The notes below the pieces were generated by a model that worked only from the letters and a program-made list of their open reading frames with translations, searched no databases and was not told the origin of the DNA. A DNA stretch of 64,000 nucleotides. It comes from Fagopyrum homotropicum. Lineage: Eukaryota > Streptophyta > Magnoliopsida > Caryophyllales > Polygonaceae. This document shows, piece after piece, positions 23,042 through 35,127 of the stretch (position 1 is its first letter; every line of letters starts with the position of its first letter). The position numbers and the translations under genes are program-made. The stretch lies in assembly GCA_033239125.1 (NCBI GenBank), contig BSWB01000006.1, forward strand, positions 119,892,242-119,956,241, given 5' to 3'.

Positions 23042-25654
23042 TCAGGAAGGCAAAAACTTCATGCAGATTGGCGGGTTTATTTTGGCGAGGGCGAGCAGCG
23101 ATTGAGGGAGGCTCCAAAGACCTTCCCCACAGATCAACCCGGACGCAACTGCGGGAACCATGATATCTGCATCCTTGGCGTTTAACTTGTGCCATAGGTA
23201 TACAACCAAAGTCCCAACACACATATCAATGGCGAAGTAAGCCCCTACGAGGAACGGAACTGCCATCACCATAGGAAGTGGCATCCATTTCCCGATTCTC
23301 GGAGGGGAAAGGTCTCGTATGAAGTTGATTATGATGGCGAAAATGAAGAAACCATAGCAGAGCTGCAAGCAGTGTTGAGGTAATGCCTTGAACCCTTCAA
23401 CACCAAGGATCGCCATGTTTCTATAGATTATAGCATACGGAGCCTTGAAATCCCCATCAGGGTTTCCCACGTCGAATGCGTTGTAGAACAAGAAGAAGCT
23501 GAGAGGCGACACTATGCAACCAACTATCGTCCCGATTGCCTGGCTAACGAGCATTGATCGCGGAGACGACAGCGTGAGATGGCCAGCCTTCAGATCTTGC
23601 ATTAGGATGCAGGAGACTGAAACTACAGACTTGATGAGTCCACACCCGACCATTCCCGCTACAACACCCGAGTTTTTCCCGGCTAATCCAGCTAAGGTAA
23701 ACAAGGCAACTTTCCCGTAGTTGTACGCCATGTTCATGTCTGTTAATCCAGCTCCGTAAGCGTTGCAAAACGCCATGGCTGGCGCGAGAATGTACGCTAC
23801 GGTAACATAGTACCACCTCACCTCTGGGAACATGATAGGAAGTACTATGGTTGAGACGCTAGTTAGGACCATATACCCACATCCTGCTACCCACATGGGG
23901 ATGCTTTCGCTAACAAACAACTCATTGTGCTTTGTTTCCTTTCCTACCTTGTCCTCTCCTTCACCTACATGATTAGAAGAAACTATTTAGGATACCATAT
24001 ACTCACTCATATTGTTGATGCGGAACATTTCCACACTCGACACCCCCTCAAGTGCAACTATATTGGACAAAGCCTTAAGTTAAGGCTGACTTAGCCAGAG
24101 TGTATAGCATATTTTCGCTAATCACAACCCAAACTCCCGGATCGGACTCGTACTCTTAACAATAAGCACCTTTATGAAGTACCATGGTTATCATTTCATG
24201 TGTTGTAAGGAGAAGAATGTACCTAAGTCACCTTCTTCTGGGCTCTTTAGTTTGAGTCTGCCATGGACGCTTGTTATCATCACGATGACTACCTTGGTGA
24301 AGTTGTAAAGACCATCCCCAAATATCAAGGCAATGGATATGAAAACCTATGGAAACCAAAGCTCGTATGTATCAGTCTAAGAAAAGAAACTCTCTATAAA
24401 AGACTCAAGGTTACCTTGTAGCCATTCAAGCTCTTCATGCTCTCCTCAGGGAGGTGTGCAGGGAACCACTTCCCTTCAAGGCTTCCGATCAACGGCCACA
24501 TCAATCCCCACGAGACAACTGCTCCGAGGAGTAGAGACAAGTTCACGACGTGGGAGCAAATCATCCCGGTTCCCACATAAGTCATACTAAAGTCGAAGTA
24601 GAATCTGCACACCAATGAAAATGAGACCAAACCAAATCCAAGATCCAAACTACAATAGTACAAACGCGGTGTACTCACGTCTGCCTCCAAGCTCGCAATC
24701 CAAATGTCGGAAACTGGTTGAATCCACACTTCTCCAATCCGGAATAAAACCATTGGAAGAATCCCCATAAGAAGCTCATGGAGAAGAACTTAGCGAAACG
24801 CTTTACTTGTTCCCTAACTCAATACAATACAATACAATCCGGTTATGCAAGTGTTCATAACCTCTAAGAAAACTAAGTTCATAGATCTAGGATGATTATC
24901 ATACTTTGATACTTTGTCTCCCTGCGAATGAAATCCATTTATAAGAACTGCAGTAGCCATTCCACTTGGGTATGTCAATTTATAGTCTACTATCAAGATC
25001 TGCATGCATGTAAACTAGTGTTAAACTTGCTCTACAACTTAAACTAGTGAAAATGTATTGAAATTTACCTTCCTGAGAGGAATCAACACAAACAATCCAA
25101 CAAAGGAAACCAAGAAGAGATAAGAAGTCATCCAACCAACAGCCGGTTCCTTATAGCTACCGGGCGAGTTTCCTTGAGTGTCCACACCAGCTAACTCATA
25201 AGTCTTCTTATTCAGTCCTAACAAATAAGATCCAAACCCACCTGCAAACAAAAACAAATTAGCTTCATTACATCAAAACTTCAAATCAAGATCAAGTTCA
25301 AGAACCGAAACCTCCAAGTGCAATGCTGTAACAAGCAACAGCAGAAGTCTGAATCATAGTATTCTCTTGTTTAGTGAATGGAACAGTTGAAAACCCAGCT
25401 TTCTCTTGTATCTTAGTCCAAGAACGAATGAGCACAAAGGCGAGAAGACCGGCAGAGACGTTAAGATTCAGACTAAGACCAGTAGTGAGGTTTAACCTCA
25501 TAGCTATAATGCTGTAGATCACACCAAGAATCACGCTCACAACGACTCCTCGTAACGTGATCTGCTCGGTCCATGTTGGAATTTTCTTGAGTGCTTGAGA
25601 TCCATCGTCGTCTTCAGCTGATTCCCTTGCCATATTTTCCATCTCTCTCTCCAT
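23042..25654 (-). CDS. YSL: Yellow Stripe-Like metal-nicotianamine transporter (YSL1/YSL3 type)
   Basis: YSL proteins belong to the oligopeptide transporter superfamily and move Fe(II)-, Cu- or Zn-nicotianamine across the plasma membrane, for long-distance metal supply and seed loading. Seven exons give 660 codons: 25312-25654, 25069-25241, 24905-24999, 24679-24813, 24415-24604, 24223-24346 and 23042-23964. All are in phase with GT/AG borders. Family hallmarks run along the whole length: IPTWTEQITLRGVVVS, MRLNLTTGLSLNLNVSAGLL, AVACYSIALGGGFGSYLLGL, DYKLTYPSGMATAVLINGFH, GFFQWFYSGLEKCGFNQFPT, NAYGAGLTDMNMAYNYGKVA, YRNMAILGVEGFKALPQHCL and MVPAVASGLICGEGLWSLPQ. The hydrophobic segments imply about 14 membrane spans. 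Length matches the family's usual 650-680 residues, and nothing is broken. The end ICMKFLPS is closest to YSL1 as recalled. Confidence 0.93.
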
Positions 25655-25693
25655 TTCTCTTCTCTGTGAATGATTGCTGCTAAGATGTGAGAT

Positions 25694-25835
25694 CTTTATA
25701 GTATAATTAAAGTAGGTAGAGTTGGAAGAATCAATGGTGAGTGGTGTAAGGTTGAATCAGTTGGGCCAAATGTGTCATTTTCTAGCTTTGTACAAGCATG
25801 GACAAATGAGCCTACCTTAGAAGATATATAAGCCC
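25694..25835 (-). promoter_or_regulatory. Candidate TATA boxes of the YSL gene
   Basis: On the minus strand, TATAAAG lies at 25694-25700 (40 bp before the ATG) and TTATATATC at about 25824-25832 (about 170 bp before). The farther one leaves room for a normal 5' UTR and is preferred. Confidence 0.35.
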
Positions 25836-27943
25836 TTCTTTTGCAAGAATCTAATAATAGAAGGAGTTCATTTTCTTCTCTTGCAATGTGTTTTCCACAC
25901 TCCTCTTCTGAATAGTGATAATGAGAGGTGGATGTTCATATTCTTCTTGTCTTCTTCTCTTTGGAAAGATATTTTCAAGCCTAGAACACTTGTACTGTAT
26001 GATCTGTGCATGTGGCAAACACAAGTAAGAAGAAGATGAAGTAGAAATTGAGCTAGATATTATTTAATATATCCAGGATATCTTGTTATCGATATATCTT
26101 GTTATCGTTCATACTTAAATATTTATATCTCATGTCTATATATCCAGGATATCTTTGATATCGATACCAAATAAAACCCGTTATATCTTGACGTCAATAA
26201 TGAATTCAAGTTGAAACTTAGTATAAAAGGCCAAAAGGGACAATGATGCATTTGCCTTTTGGCTAAGTCCTTGGCGTAAGATCATTGACAATAAGATAAG
26301 GGTTGATTGAATATATGCCCTATATGAAAGAAACGTGACAAGATGGGTGCACTTCTCAAAGGGCCCTTCGATTTACAGGCTTGATTGTGACTTTAGGTAT
26401 CCAACAAGAGTGGACCAAAGCTCTTGTTATAGTCTTATAGAGAAGCTAGGCGCATGTAGTTGCTAAAGTTTCAGCCTTTGCCTTACTCATAATCATAACA
26501 AGCAAGTGTTGATTATCTACCCATTCACTTCATATATGATCATGTAATGGTTACCTCCATTTAATAACGTAAGATTATCTATATGAAGTTGCAAATAATA
26601 TTTAGACGAAGGATTAAGGAGATGAAATTGTCTAAGGGGATGAATATGAAAATAAGTAAAAATAAGTGTTTTGTAAAATAAATATGAATGGTGGTTAAAG
26701 TTACAGGAAAAACAACATTTGTTAAATCTTTTGCGTAGATGAAATATATTTAAAAAAAAAGAGGGGTGAAAATGAAGTTTAGCCTCGATAATCCTTATAA
26801 TCGAAGTTCAACATGATTACACAACTTTCATAATTGGATTCCCTTGATCTCCATATAATATAACCCTCTTCATTCTCTTACCAAGCCGGATTGAGAGAAT
26901 ATTAGAGATATTTTTTGTATGTATAAAGAGACGTAATCTAAATTTAGAGGATTTTTTTTTTTCAAAAAAAAATTGAGATGTTTAGGTTTATAGGTTCTTA
27001 GACAGAAGTTGTTCTTTTAATTTTGATTTTTCATCCAAAAACTTTGTAATATAAATATATATTTTATAATATATTAATAATAAATCTATATTATAGGGAT
27101 TTTACAAAAGTTACCTTTTATAAATAATATTATAACACAATATTTTCATCATTATTTTAGACAAAACTTCCGTATTTTATATAAATCATGAAATGTAACC
27201 AACGGTAACTATATTTTGATGAAATAGATAAAATACTCTTTATTTTAATTATTATTTTTGATAATTTTAGTTAATTAAGTGTTGAAAATAAGTTTGTAAC
27301 ATAATTTTAAAAAATCATTTTAAATATAAACACGTTATTTTAAAATGTCCCTTTTTTTTTAATTTTACTTATAAGATAGTTATTTTTGTCAATGAAATAA
27401 TTTTATAATTTAAACCGACAAAATATAATTAGTTAATTTGCAAATAAAACTTTGATGATAAATTAGTGTAAAAGATTATTATAACCTAATAATACACATT
27501 GTAAAATTATTAATTAGTCTTTAAAATATTATAAATTTATGTGATATTTTTTTACTAACTTATTAAAGGTTGTAGTTTCATTTGATTGACAAGAATGCCA
27601 ACTTTTGTTCTACAAACATCTAAAATTGGTAGACATGTGGTGTGAAATAAAATATACTGAAATCCACTATGAGTGGGTTTGGTTGATCCTCGTAGGTGTT
27701 TTGGACCTTGCCAACGTTACAAGATACTCTACGCAATCAACAACCCCATTTCGTATCTTTTGTTCCTGCCTAATTCATACGCATTATTTTATCATCAACT
27801 TAAACCTCATTTTGCGGTCGCTCCAAACTGGATTAACTATATATATATATACATATTCATTGGGTGTACAAAATATCATGAATCATAACAGTAGGTCTTG
27901 TATCATCCAAAAAGTCGATTAAACATTATCAACTCAAATATAA
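25836..27943. other. AT-rich intergenic region upstream of YSL, no gene seen
   Basis: The DNA becomes increasingly AT-rich towards 27500. A local duplication of TATATCCAGGATATCTT occurs at about 26070 and 26138, inside a GATATC-rich stretch that could belong to the YSL upstream control region. Short open frames (for example 27605-27922) show no protein family. No transposon ends were identified. Confidence 0.55.
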
Positions 27944-28030
27944 AAGGAACGTTTTATATATATATATATTTGGTAATGATTACGGAATGTCAGGTGGACA
28001 TCCGTAATAATATTAATTAAAAAAAAGAAG

Positions 28031-31000
28031 CTAACAAAGGATAACCCTACGGATCGCTACTCTGCGGGCATCGTTTTTCAAAAATTGCACAACCGATACC
28101 GGAGGAGATTGAACGTAAAAATAATCTAGTGGATAAGTGGAAGCAATGGATGCCATATGGTCGGCAGCGGCATTAGCCTCGCGATATATGTGACGGATCT
28201 GGACAATCCAGTTCCTACGAAGGAAGCCTTGGCACTGAGATACCAGACTAAAGAGAGGGTGATAGTTAGGTAAGGATCGTTGGACCATGTTGACAATCAA
28301 CTCCGAGTCGATCTCCACAATAAGCTTGCGGAATCCCTTCTCCCACGCAAGATACAACCCCGAATAGAGTCCCCATAATTCGGCCATAGGCACAGTGCAT
28401 GCAACGATGTTCATAGCGTACCCATTTAACCATTGGCCGTGCAAGTCCCTAAATAGCCCACCAGCCGAGGCAGCCCCGAGCGCCCTGTTCACAGACCCAT
28501 CTGAATTAAGCTTGACCCACCCCTCATCCGGAGCAGACCACGAGATGAGCGCCTCCTTGCACTTCCTCTCTACTGTGTTGATGGCACGACTCTTGGCATA
28601 AATTATGGATTTTGTGTAAGAAGCAATCAGAGCCACCCTATTAGGAGGAGGAACGGACGACCTGAAGGTGGCTTCATTCCGCCACCTCCAGCACCACCAT
28701 AACGTAACAGCAAAGCATGTATTCCATGGCATATTAGGGGCAATCAGATCCTTTCGAGCAAGATTGATGGATAACAAAGCCTGCAAATCAACAGCATAAA
28801 AATCCCTAGCATGATCAGAGGAAAGGAGATTGCTCCAAACTCTAGTAGCGCAAGGGCAGTCCCTTAGGACGTGTAGCACCGTCTCAGTGACACCATAGCA
28901 GTGGGCACAAGAACCGCCCTGAGCCAGGTGACGCCTTGCTCTCTCAGCGTTAGTTAGAATCCGGTTGAGAGAAACTAACCATAAAAAGGAACGGATACGT
29001 TGCAGAACCTCGAGCTTCCATATCAAGTTGAATAACATGGTTTGCGGAACTTGACTCGGGTTTTGCTGAATCAATGCCAAATAGGCCGACTTAGCTGTGT
29101 ACATACCGTTGCTCGACATGCACTAGTAAACACAATCATGGCTTGTACTATCCTCCGTAATAACAACGCTGGCTATCTTCACCAACATCTGAGCGGAAAG
29201 AGCATAATTAAACTTATTCCAGTCCCAACCGGCTCCATCAATCCAATAATCTCTTACGCAGTCCTCCGAGTCGGCACCCCTAGGCAACTCATCAACATAA
29301 GATGTGAGGGGTGAATCACCACACCACACATCAGACCAAAAACGGGCATGCAATCCATCAAAGACAACCCATTTAGTACCTCGTGATAAAATGTTCGATT
29401 TAGCCCACAGGAGGCCTTTGAGAATGAATGAGCCCTTCTTAGTCAACCTGCAATCAAAGAAGGACCTTAAATCACATATCCCATATTTCTGGGCCAGCAG
29501 GACAACCCATGGGGTTGTAGGCGATTGAGAAAACCACCAAGCGAGCTTCCCCAACCCGACAGCGTTGGCATCGGCAGCCGCTCTAATCCTCAGTCCTCCA
29601 CACTCGGTCGGTCGGAAAAGATCCTTCCAAGCCACTAGATGGATTCTCTTTTTGATATCAGTATCGCCCCATAAGAATGATCGGCATAGCTTATCCAGTT
29701 CATTACAGATCGCAACCGGAAGTTTGAAAACTCTCGTGATGTATGAAGGGAAGGAGCTAAGAACGGATTTGACTAATGTAGTCCTGCCAGCGAAAGTCAA
29801 TAACCGTCCCTTCCAAGATGCAAGTTTCTTCTTCGTTTTATCCACAAGATAATTGAAATCGTTTTTGGACATACGAGAATGAAGGATCGGAAAGCCCAAA
29901 TAACGGCCAAATTCAGCAACAATCTGATACCTAGCAATCTCTTGTATAGCATCACGCATGTCAGTCTTCACGTTGGGTGAAAAGGAAATGTGAGATTTAG
30001 CGAAACTGACTTTGAGACCAGAAGCTACACAGAACTCCGATAGACAATTCTAATTACCGAAATATTAGACACTGAGGCTTCGGCAAACAAGACAATGTCA
30101 TCAGCAAAAAAAACGTGAGAGAACCCCGCACTCGATCGATTAACCTTAATAGGATGCCAACGGTTACTATGGACGAGTTGTTGAGTAGCGTGGCCGAGAC
30201 GTTCGAGACAAAGTACGAAGATGTAGGGAGATAAAGGATCCCCTTGTCGAACACCGCGTTTGGGGTCAAAACTTTCCGTTACTTCTCCATCCCACAATAC
30301 CGTCATGGACTGAGATCTGATACAAGAAGAAATCCATCTTTTCCAAATAACCGGGAAGCCAATTAGATCACATGTTTCCTCTATCAACTTCCAGGAAAGC
30401 CGATCGTAGGCTTTCTCAAGATCGATTTTAATAGACATCCACTATTTACCGGACTTCTTTCGAGCAATAGAGTGAATCAGCTCTTGTACAATAACAACGT
30501 TATCCTCAATCATCCTTCCCGGAATGAAGCTACTTTGAAGGGGACTTACTAGATTCTTCATGAGGGGTTGAAGTCTAGACACGAGTAACTTGGAAATCAA
30601 CTTGTAATTAACGTTACATAATCCGATCGGTCGGAAACCGGATATGTGCTCCGGACTGTGGCTCTTGGGGATAAGTGAAATCAGGGTGTCATTAACACCA
30701 CCAGGAAAAGCTCCCGACTCAAAGAAATGCTTGACAAACTCCAAAACGGACACTCCCACCGTATCCCAGGATTTCTGATAGAAGACCGCACTGAACCCAT
30801 CGCTACCAGGAGCCTTAAGAGGGTGCATGCTGAGAATACACTTCTGCGCCTCAGAATCCGAAAAGGGCCTGCATAGAAAGGTAGCTTCATCCTGTGAGAG
30901 TTGGGGGAAATTAGCTATAAACATACCCGAAGATGAGGTAGTAGTAGCGGCCTCAAGAGCAAATAAATCCTTGAAATATTGTCGTGTGTTACGTTTGAGT

Positions 31001-32166
31001 AACTCAAGATGTGAAATCCAAACGCCATCATCAGTTTTGATACAATCCACCCGGTTGTATCTTCGTCGTACAATAGTGCTAACGTGAAAAAATGCCGTGT
31101 TTCTGTCTCCTTCCACAAGCCATTTTTCCCGGTACTTTTGTAACCATAGTACCTCCTCTTGATCAAGGATCTCATCAAATTCGGCTTGAAGAGAGGCCTG
31201 CATATCCAAGAGCCCTTAGGATATATTCCTCTCGATTTCACTTTGAATAGCTGTGAGTCTATCAAAGATAGCTCTTTTCTTGATCTCAATCCTTCCGAAA
31301 GTAGAGTCATTCCATCTCAGAAGCCTAGCTTTTAGGTCCGAAAGAGCATTGTGCAGATTGGATCTATGACACGTCCAGGATTCGTTCACAACCGAAGAGA
31401 ATTCGGGATGCAGGGCCCAGGCGGCTTGAAAGCGAAAAGGACGTTTCTCTTTGTTAAACCGACGTTGGGGACAAAGTTGGAGCAGAAGCGGATTATGATC
31501 AGAAGAAAGGGATGGTAGGTGACGAACAGTGGCGTCAGACCAGCGAAGTCTGGCAACATCATTCATAAAAACCCTATCGAGACGTTTAGAGATTCTCCTG
31601 TCCGAGTCATTGCCTATGTTCCATGTGAACTTTGGGCCACTAAAGCCCATATCGATGAGCTGGGTAGCGTCAACCCAGTCATGAAAGGTCGTTGTGTCTG
31701 CAGATAACGAATTTGAGCATCCACCAACCTCGCTAAAATCTAGAACACAATTGAAATCGCCCCCAACCAAAACAGGCCCAGAGCAAAGAGATACTGCATT
31801 TTGTAGAGCATCCCAGCACGGTAAACGCCGACGGGGGCTGGGAGGGTTATAGACTCCGAACAAATCCAATTCGATACTCCCTATCTTGACCAACGCTTGG
31901 ATAAAGTTGATTTCCTTACGTTTGATAGATACCGATAAAGCGACAGAGTTCCACAGTAGCCAGATCCCAACTTCAAAACCAATAGCCTCTACTCTCACAA
32001 AATCCGAAAATTTAGATCGTAGACAAACTTCCTCAGCAACGTCTCCAGAAACTTTAGTTTCGAACGGAAACAATAACACTATTTTGTGACGGTTAATCAT
32101 ATAGTTCAGGGCCTTGTGGAACCGTCTATTTCCCGCCCCCCTGCATTTCCATAGGAGAACATTCAT
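28031..32166 (-). pseudogene. LINE ORF2: endonuclease, reverse transcriptase, RNase H (4 lesions)
   Basis: This is the replication enzyme of the element. The endonuclease domain (32166-31216) opens MNVLLWKCRGAGNRRFHKAL and holds VLVGGDFNCVLDF and LSSDHNPLLLQL. The reverse transcriptase spans 31209-29123, with LKAPGSDGFSAVFYQKSWDT, GFRPIGLCNVNYKLISKLLV, IKIDLEKAYDRLSWKLIEE, GVRQGDPLSPYIFVLCLERL and the FADDIVLFAEA active site. The zf-RVT (CAHCYGVTETVLHVLRDC) and RNase H (VKLNSDGSVNRALGAASAGG, ELWGLYSGLYLAWEKGFRKL, IDSELIV, HIYREANAAADHMASIAS) fill 29119-28031. Three in-frame stops (31216, 30442, 29123) and a frameshift near 30045 break it. Around each stop the sequence continues in the same frame, so the damage is recent. 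Confidence 0.88.
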
Positions 32167-33733
32167 TGAGAACCATCTGTAGAGACGGACCCGGTTGCCA
32201 TGTTGGTTGTGGGAAGTTGAGAAGCTTCACCCATCTGAACGTCACCACGATCAGGAGGAACAACATCCGAAGGAACCGTCTGGGTTGTGTCAACCTCCAT
32301 ATCAGGTGCTGCCGACCCGGCGGGTGGAACCGCATTCTCAACGATATGTACGTTAATTGAAGAGGAAGGGTGATTGGCGCCTTTAGAAACCCTAGCGGTT
32401 ATGTTATGATTGACGTGTGAGGTGGGGTTTTGGATTGTAGTGGGGTTGGTGGGATTTTGGGTTGTTGTGATGTGTGTCTCTAGGCCCACTAATTTAGATC
32501 GTTTGTGTAGTTTCTGGGTAGTATTAATGTTGTCAGCCGTCACAACTTCTGCAGTAATTGGCGGTGGTGATGATGCTGATAGATGGCTCTTAATGATTGA
32601 TTTTGTAACGGCCGACTGTTTAGCATTCGTCACATTAATACTCGGAATGATTGGACCGTTACTAGCAGCGTTGTCGGTGTCAGCGTCAATGGCAAGGGCT
32701 TGATAGGGGTTTTGAGTGGCTGGTTTTGCAACTGCCGGTGAACTAGTCGAGACTACGACCTTCGAATTTCTTGATTTCCGAGAGACCGACATCCAAGACC
32801 CAAGGAACGAGGAGTCGTTACTGTTATTCGAAGCCGGAGCCTGATGTTCGTTCGAATTCTCCATAGTAGAAGGGACAGTCGGATCTTCTGGTTGTTTTTC
32901 CCTCTCGGCCACATTAGCGGGGTCAGGTGTAGCCTGAGGGCACCTCTCCACACTGTGACCGTACAGACCGGAGCGATGACAGATCGAATGCAACCCCTCG
33001 TAGACAACGTGAACCCTGTTGTCGCCAATAAGGATAGTCCCGATGAGCGGTCTATCTAACTCGATTTCAACACAAACTCGAGCAAACTTTTATCTGGTTG
33101 CATACAACGTGTGGAGGTCTACTTTCAAAGGAGTTCCTAATGCAGAAGTAAGACCGTACAAAACGCCTTCATCATACAACTGCATCGGAAGATCGGATAG
33201 TCTTGCCCAAGCAAAGATGGTGCGCAAGACATCATTGTACGGGTTAAAATTGGCTATCCATGGTCTAACTGTAATATAATGACCAAAGATCTCCCAGGGA
33301 CCTTCGGTAAGAGCCTTCAAAAAATCTTCTTCTTGATCGAACCTGACCGCATAGTAGCCATTAGGAAGATCGAGGATGGTCATAGGGCCAGTAGGTCTCC
33401 AGAAATGGTACAGTCTCTTTTCGAGCAGACGGAAAGCAACGTTCCTCCCGAGTACCTTGATAATCACAGCTTTCTTCCACTTTTCGGCCAAGGATTCAAC
33501 CACATCTTCGTCTATTTCCGCCACGGCTAGCCCTTTCACACCTTCGGGATAAGTTATCCTCATTCTTCTTGATTCTATAAGTTCATCGCAACACAACGGG
33601 GCAGATATTGCTGGAGACGTTCCCACGGCAGCAGCGTATGATTTGGGATCAGGCGGTTTGTCTGGGGGATCAAGGGCTCGGTTGTCGCCTCGGTGATCGT
33701 CGGGGGAGGAGGAAGGGGATTCATCTTTTTTGG
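32163..33733 (-). pseudogene. LINE ORF1: DUF4283 domain plus CCHC zinc knuckle
   Basis: The frame runs from upstream of 33626 (PDPKSYAAAVGTSPAIS) through the DUF4283 domain (WKKAVIIKVLGRNVAFRLLE, DLPNGYYAVRFDQEEDFLKA, WARLSDLPMQLYDEGVLYGL). An in-frame TAA at 33090-33092 follows YATR. The same frame continues with KFARVCVEIELDRPL and the zinc knuckle CHRSGLYGHSVERCP (first Cys spacing altered from canonical CCHC). A Ser/Thr/Asn-rich tail ends at 32163. The ORF1 stop overlaps the ORF2 start as ATGA, suggesting termination-reinitiation. The nonsense codon makes it a pseudogene. The initiation codon upstream was not determined. Confidence 0.8.
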
Positions 33734-33882
33734 GAGTTTATGATAAGGAACGTTTTATATGCATGGCCTTCAGTTTACTAGTTATTAATGAATCGAAGAC
33801 ATTGAACGAGTGTCAATGCATGGCAACGACTTATGATGGTTGAGCGTAGTCGGAGGTCATTGGAAACGAACATACTCAAAAC

Positions 33883-34249
33883 TAAGGTTGTTCAAACGGT
33901 CCAGATCAAACAGGACCGTAAACTCTCGGATCGGACCGGACCGTTTCAACGATAGTGTGCATGGACCGTTTAATTTTTTATAAAAAAAATATTTTTTTGT
34001 ATGGATTATATCCGGTCCGGTCCGGATTTGGACCGAACCGGATACTCTTCTCGTTCAAAAATAATTAAAATGTAAATTAATGGCCCGGACCGGACCGGAA
34101 CATTACGGTCCAGGACCGGACCGGACCTGTAATATCATGGATCGGACTGGACCGGACCGGACCGGACTGGCCGGAGTTTTACCATTACGGTCCCGGACCG
34201 GACCGGACCGTTTCGTAACTTTCGGTCCAGTCCAAACCCGTGCAACCTA
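33883..34249. mobile_element. hAT-like MITE with (GGACCG)n core
   Basis: The ends are TAAGGTTGTTCAAACGG and, complemented, TAGGTTGCACGGGTTTGG. The flanks CTCAAAAC (33875-33882) and CGCAAAAT (34250-34257) agree at 6 of 8 positions, consistent with an aged 8-bp hAT duplication. The interior is dominated by GGACCGGACCGG-type words, which are self-complementary. There is no coding capacity, and the assignment to hAT is inferred from target-duplication length. Confidence 0.55.
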
Positions 34250-34599
34250 CGCAAAATATGAGTTTTTTCTTTCGTTAGTAAATCGAAAACCATGTATATG
34301 AATTTTACCATGGGATATCATTTTATAATATTATTCATACAAGGACAATATAGTTGAATATTATGGTATTTGTTAGTGACCTTGATCTTTTAAAAATAAA
34401 CTAATTATTAATAAAATTTGGAAATTAATTAAACGTTAAATAGGTAATATGAAGAAATTTGTTATGAACAATCATTTCGAACTTTTTAAATTGGATAAAT
34501 ACCACAATCAAGTTGCATGTGTACATCTACCCCACTTAGTTTAATTTTTTTAATTTTATTTTATAAATGCAATTATTGATGGCATGAAGATCATTTATA

Positions 34600-34920
34600 T
34601 ACCTACCGCACGTTGTTCATTAAGTTCGTGTTAATATCTTAAATTTGTGATGACACTTTTTTTTTTGAAAGGTTCGGTTCGATCGGCTTCGCCGCTTTAC
34701 ATCCGGGACTTCTACTACAGGAAGATTCGAACCTGAATCTCCAGACTAACCACTTAAGGAGTCTAGCACAACATCCCACTAGATCAACTGAGTATTGGTG
34801 ATGACACCTTATATCTTAAACTTGTTACCGCGCTTAGTGACACCTTACCCTTTAAACCTTGTAATGAAACCTTAGCTAAACTTGTGGTGATGACTTAAAG
34901 TTTGTGGTCTTTAACCCCGT
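34600..34920. repeat. Degenerate repeat of TTGTGGTGACACCTTAAA-type phrases (left part)
   Basis: Phrases such as AAATTTGTGATGACAC, GTGATGACACCTTATATC, TAGTGACACCTTACCCTTTA and AACTTGTGGTGATGACTT recur every 20-45 bp. The same family continues on the far side of the Ty3 element (44290-45350). Function is unknown; it is interrupted here by a SINE. Confidence 0.65.
34657..34797 (-). mobile_element. tRNA-derived SINE
   Basis: Read on the minus strand, the element has an A-box-like TACTCAGTTGATCTAGTGGG (about 34776-34795). The B box GGTTCGAATC is at 34724-34733. A tRNA-unrelated body follows, then a poly(A) tail (the T-run at 34657-34666 on the plus strand). GTGATGACAC at 34647-34656 and 34798-34807 is a 10-bp target duplication. 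It has no protein. It is transcribed by Pol III in principle and depends on LINE enzymes. Confidence 0.8.
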
Positions 34921-35127
34921 GATAATGAAGCTAGGGTGTATAATCGGATTGATATGATCTAAACCCCTGAATGCTATCGAAAATTTTAAATTAAGATTTG
35001 AGTCGAGACAATACTCTAATATACAACAACTTTTACTCGGATTGGCTTTGATACCCGACATGGGTATTCGAAAATTTTCAAGTCGTTTTTTTGTATAAAA
35101 GTTTTTTTTTTTCATTTGTGCACTCTA

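Larger units (their letters stand above)
27960..33744 (-). mobile_element. Full-length L1-type LINE with 16-bp target site duplication
   Basis: The element is flanked by AAGGAACGTTTTATAT at 27944-27959 and again at 33745-33760, an exact 16-bp duplication that fixes both ends. It reads right to left: short 5' leader, ORF1 (DUF4283, zinc knuckle), ORF2 (endonuclease, reverse transcriptase, zf-RVT, RNase H), then a 3' end with an AT-dinucleotide tail. At 5785 bp it appears complete. Only a few lesions disable it: in-frame stops at about 33090, 31216, 30442 and 29123, and one frameshift near 30045. It is much younger than the LINE at 7400-13330 and differs from it in carrying RNase H. Confidence 0.92.

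Noticed and set aside
34657..34797. A genuine tRNA gene
   Set aside because: Boxes A and B are present, but no cloverleaf with matching acceptor and anticodon stems could be drawn. The poly(A) tail and flanking duplication indicate a SINE.
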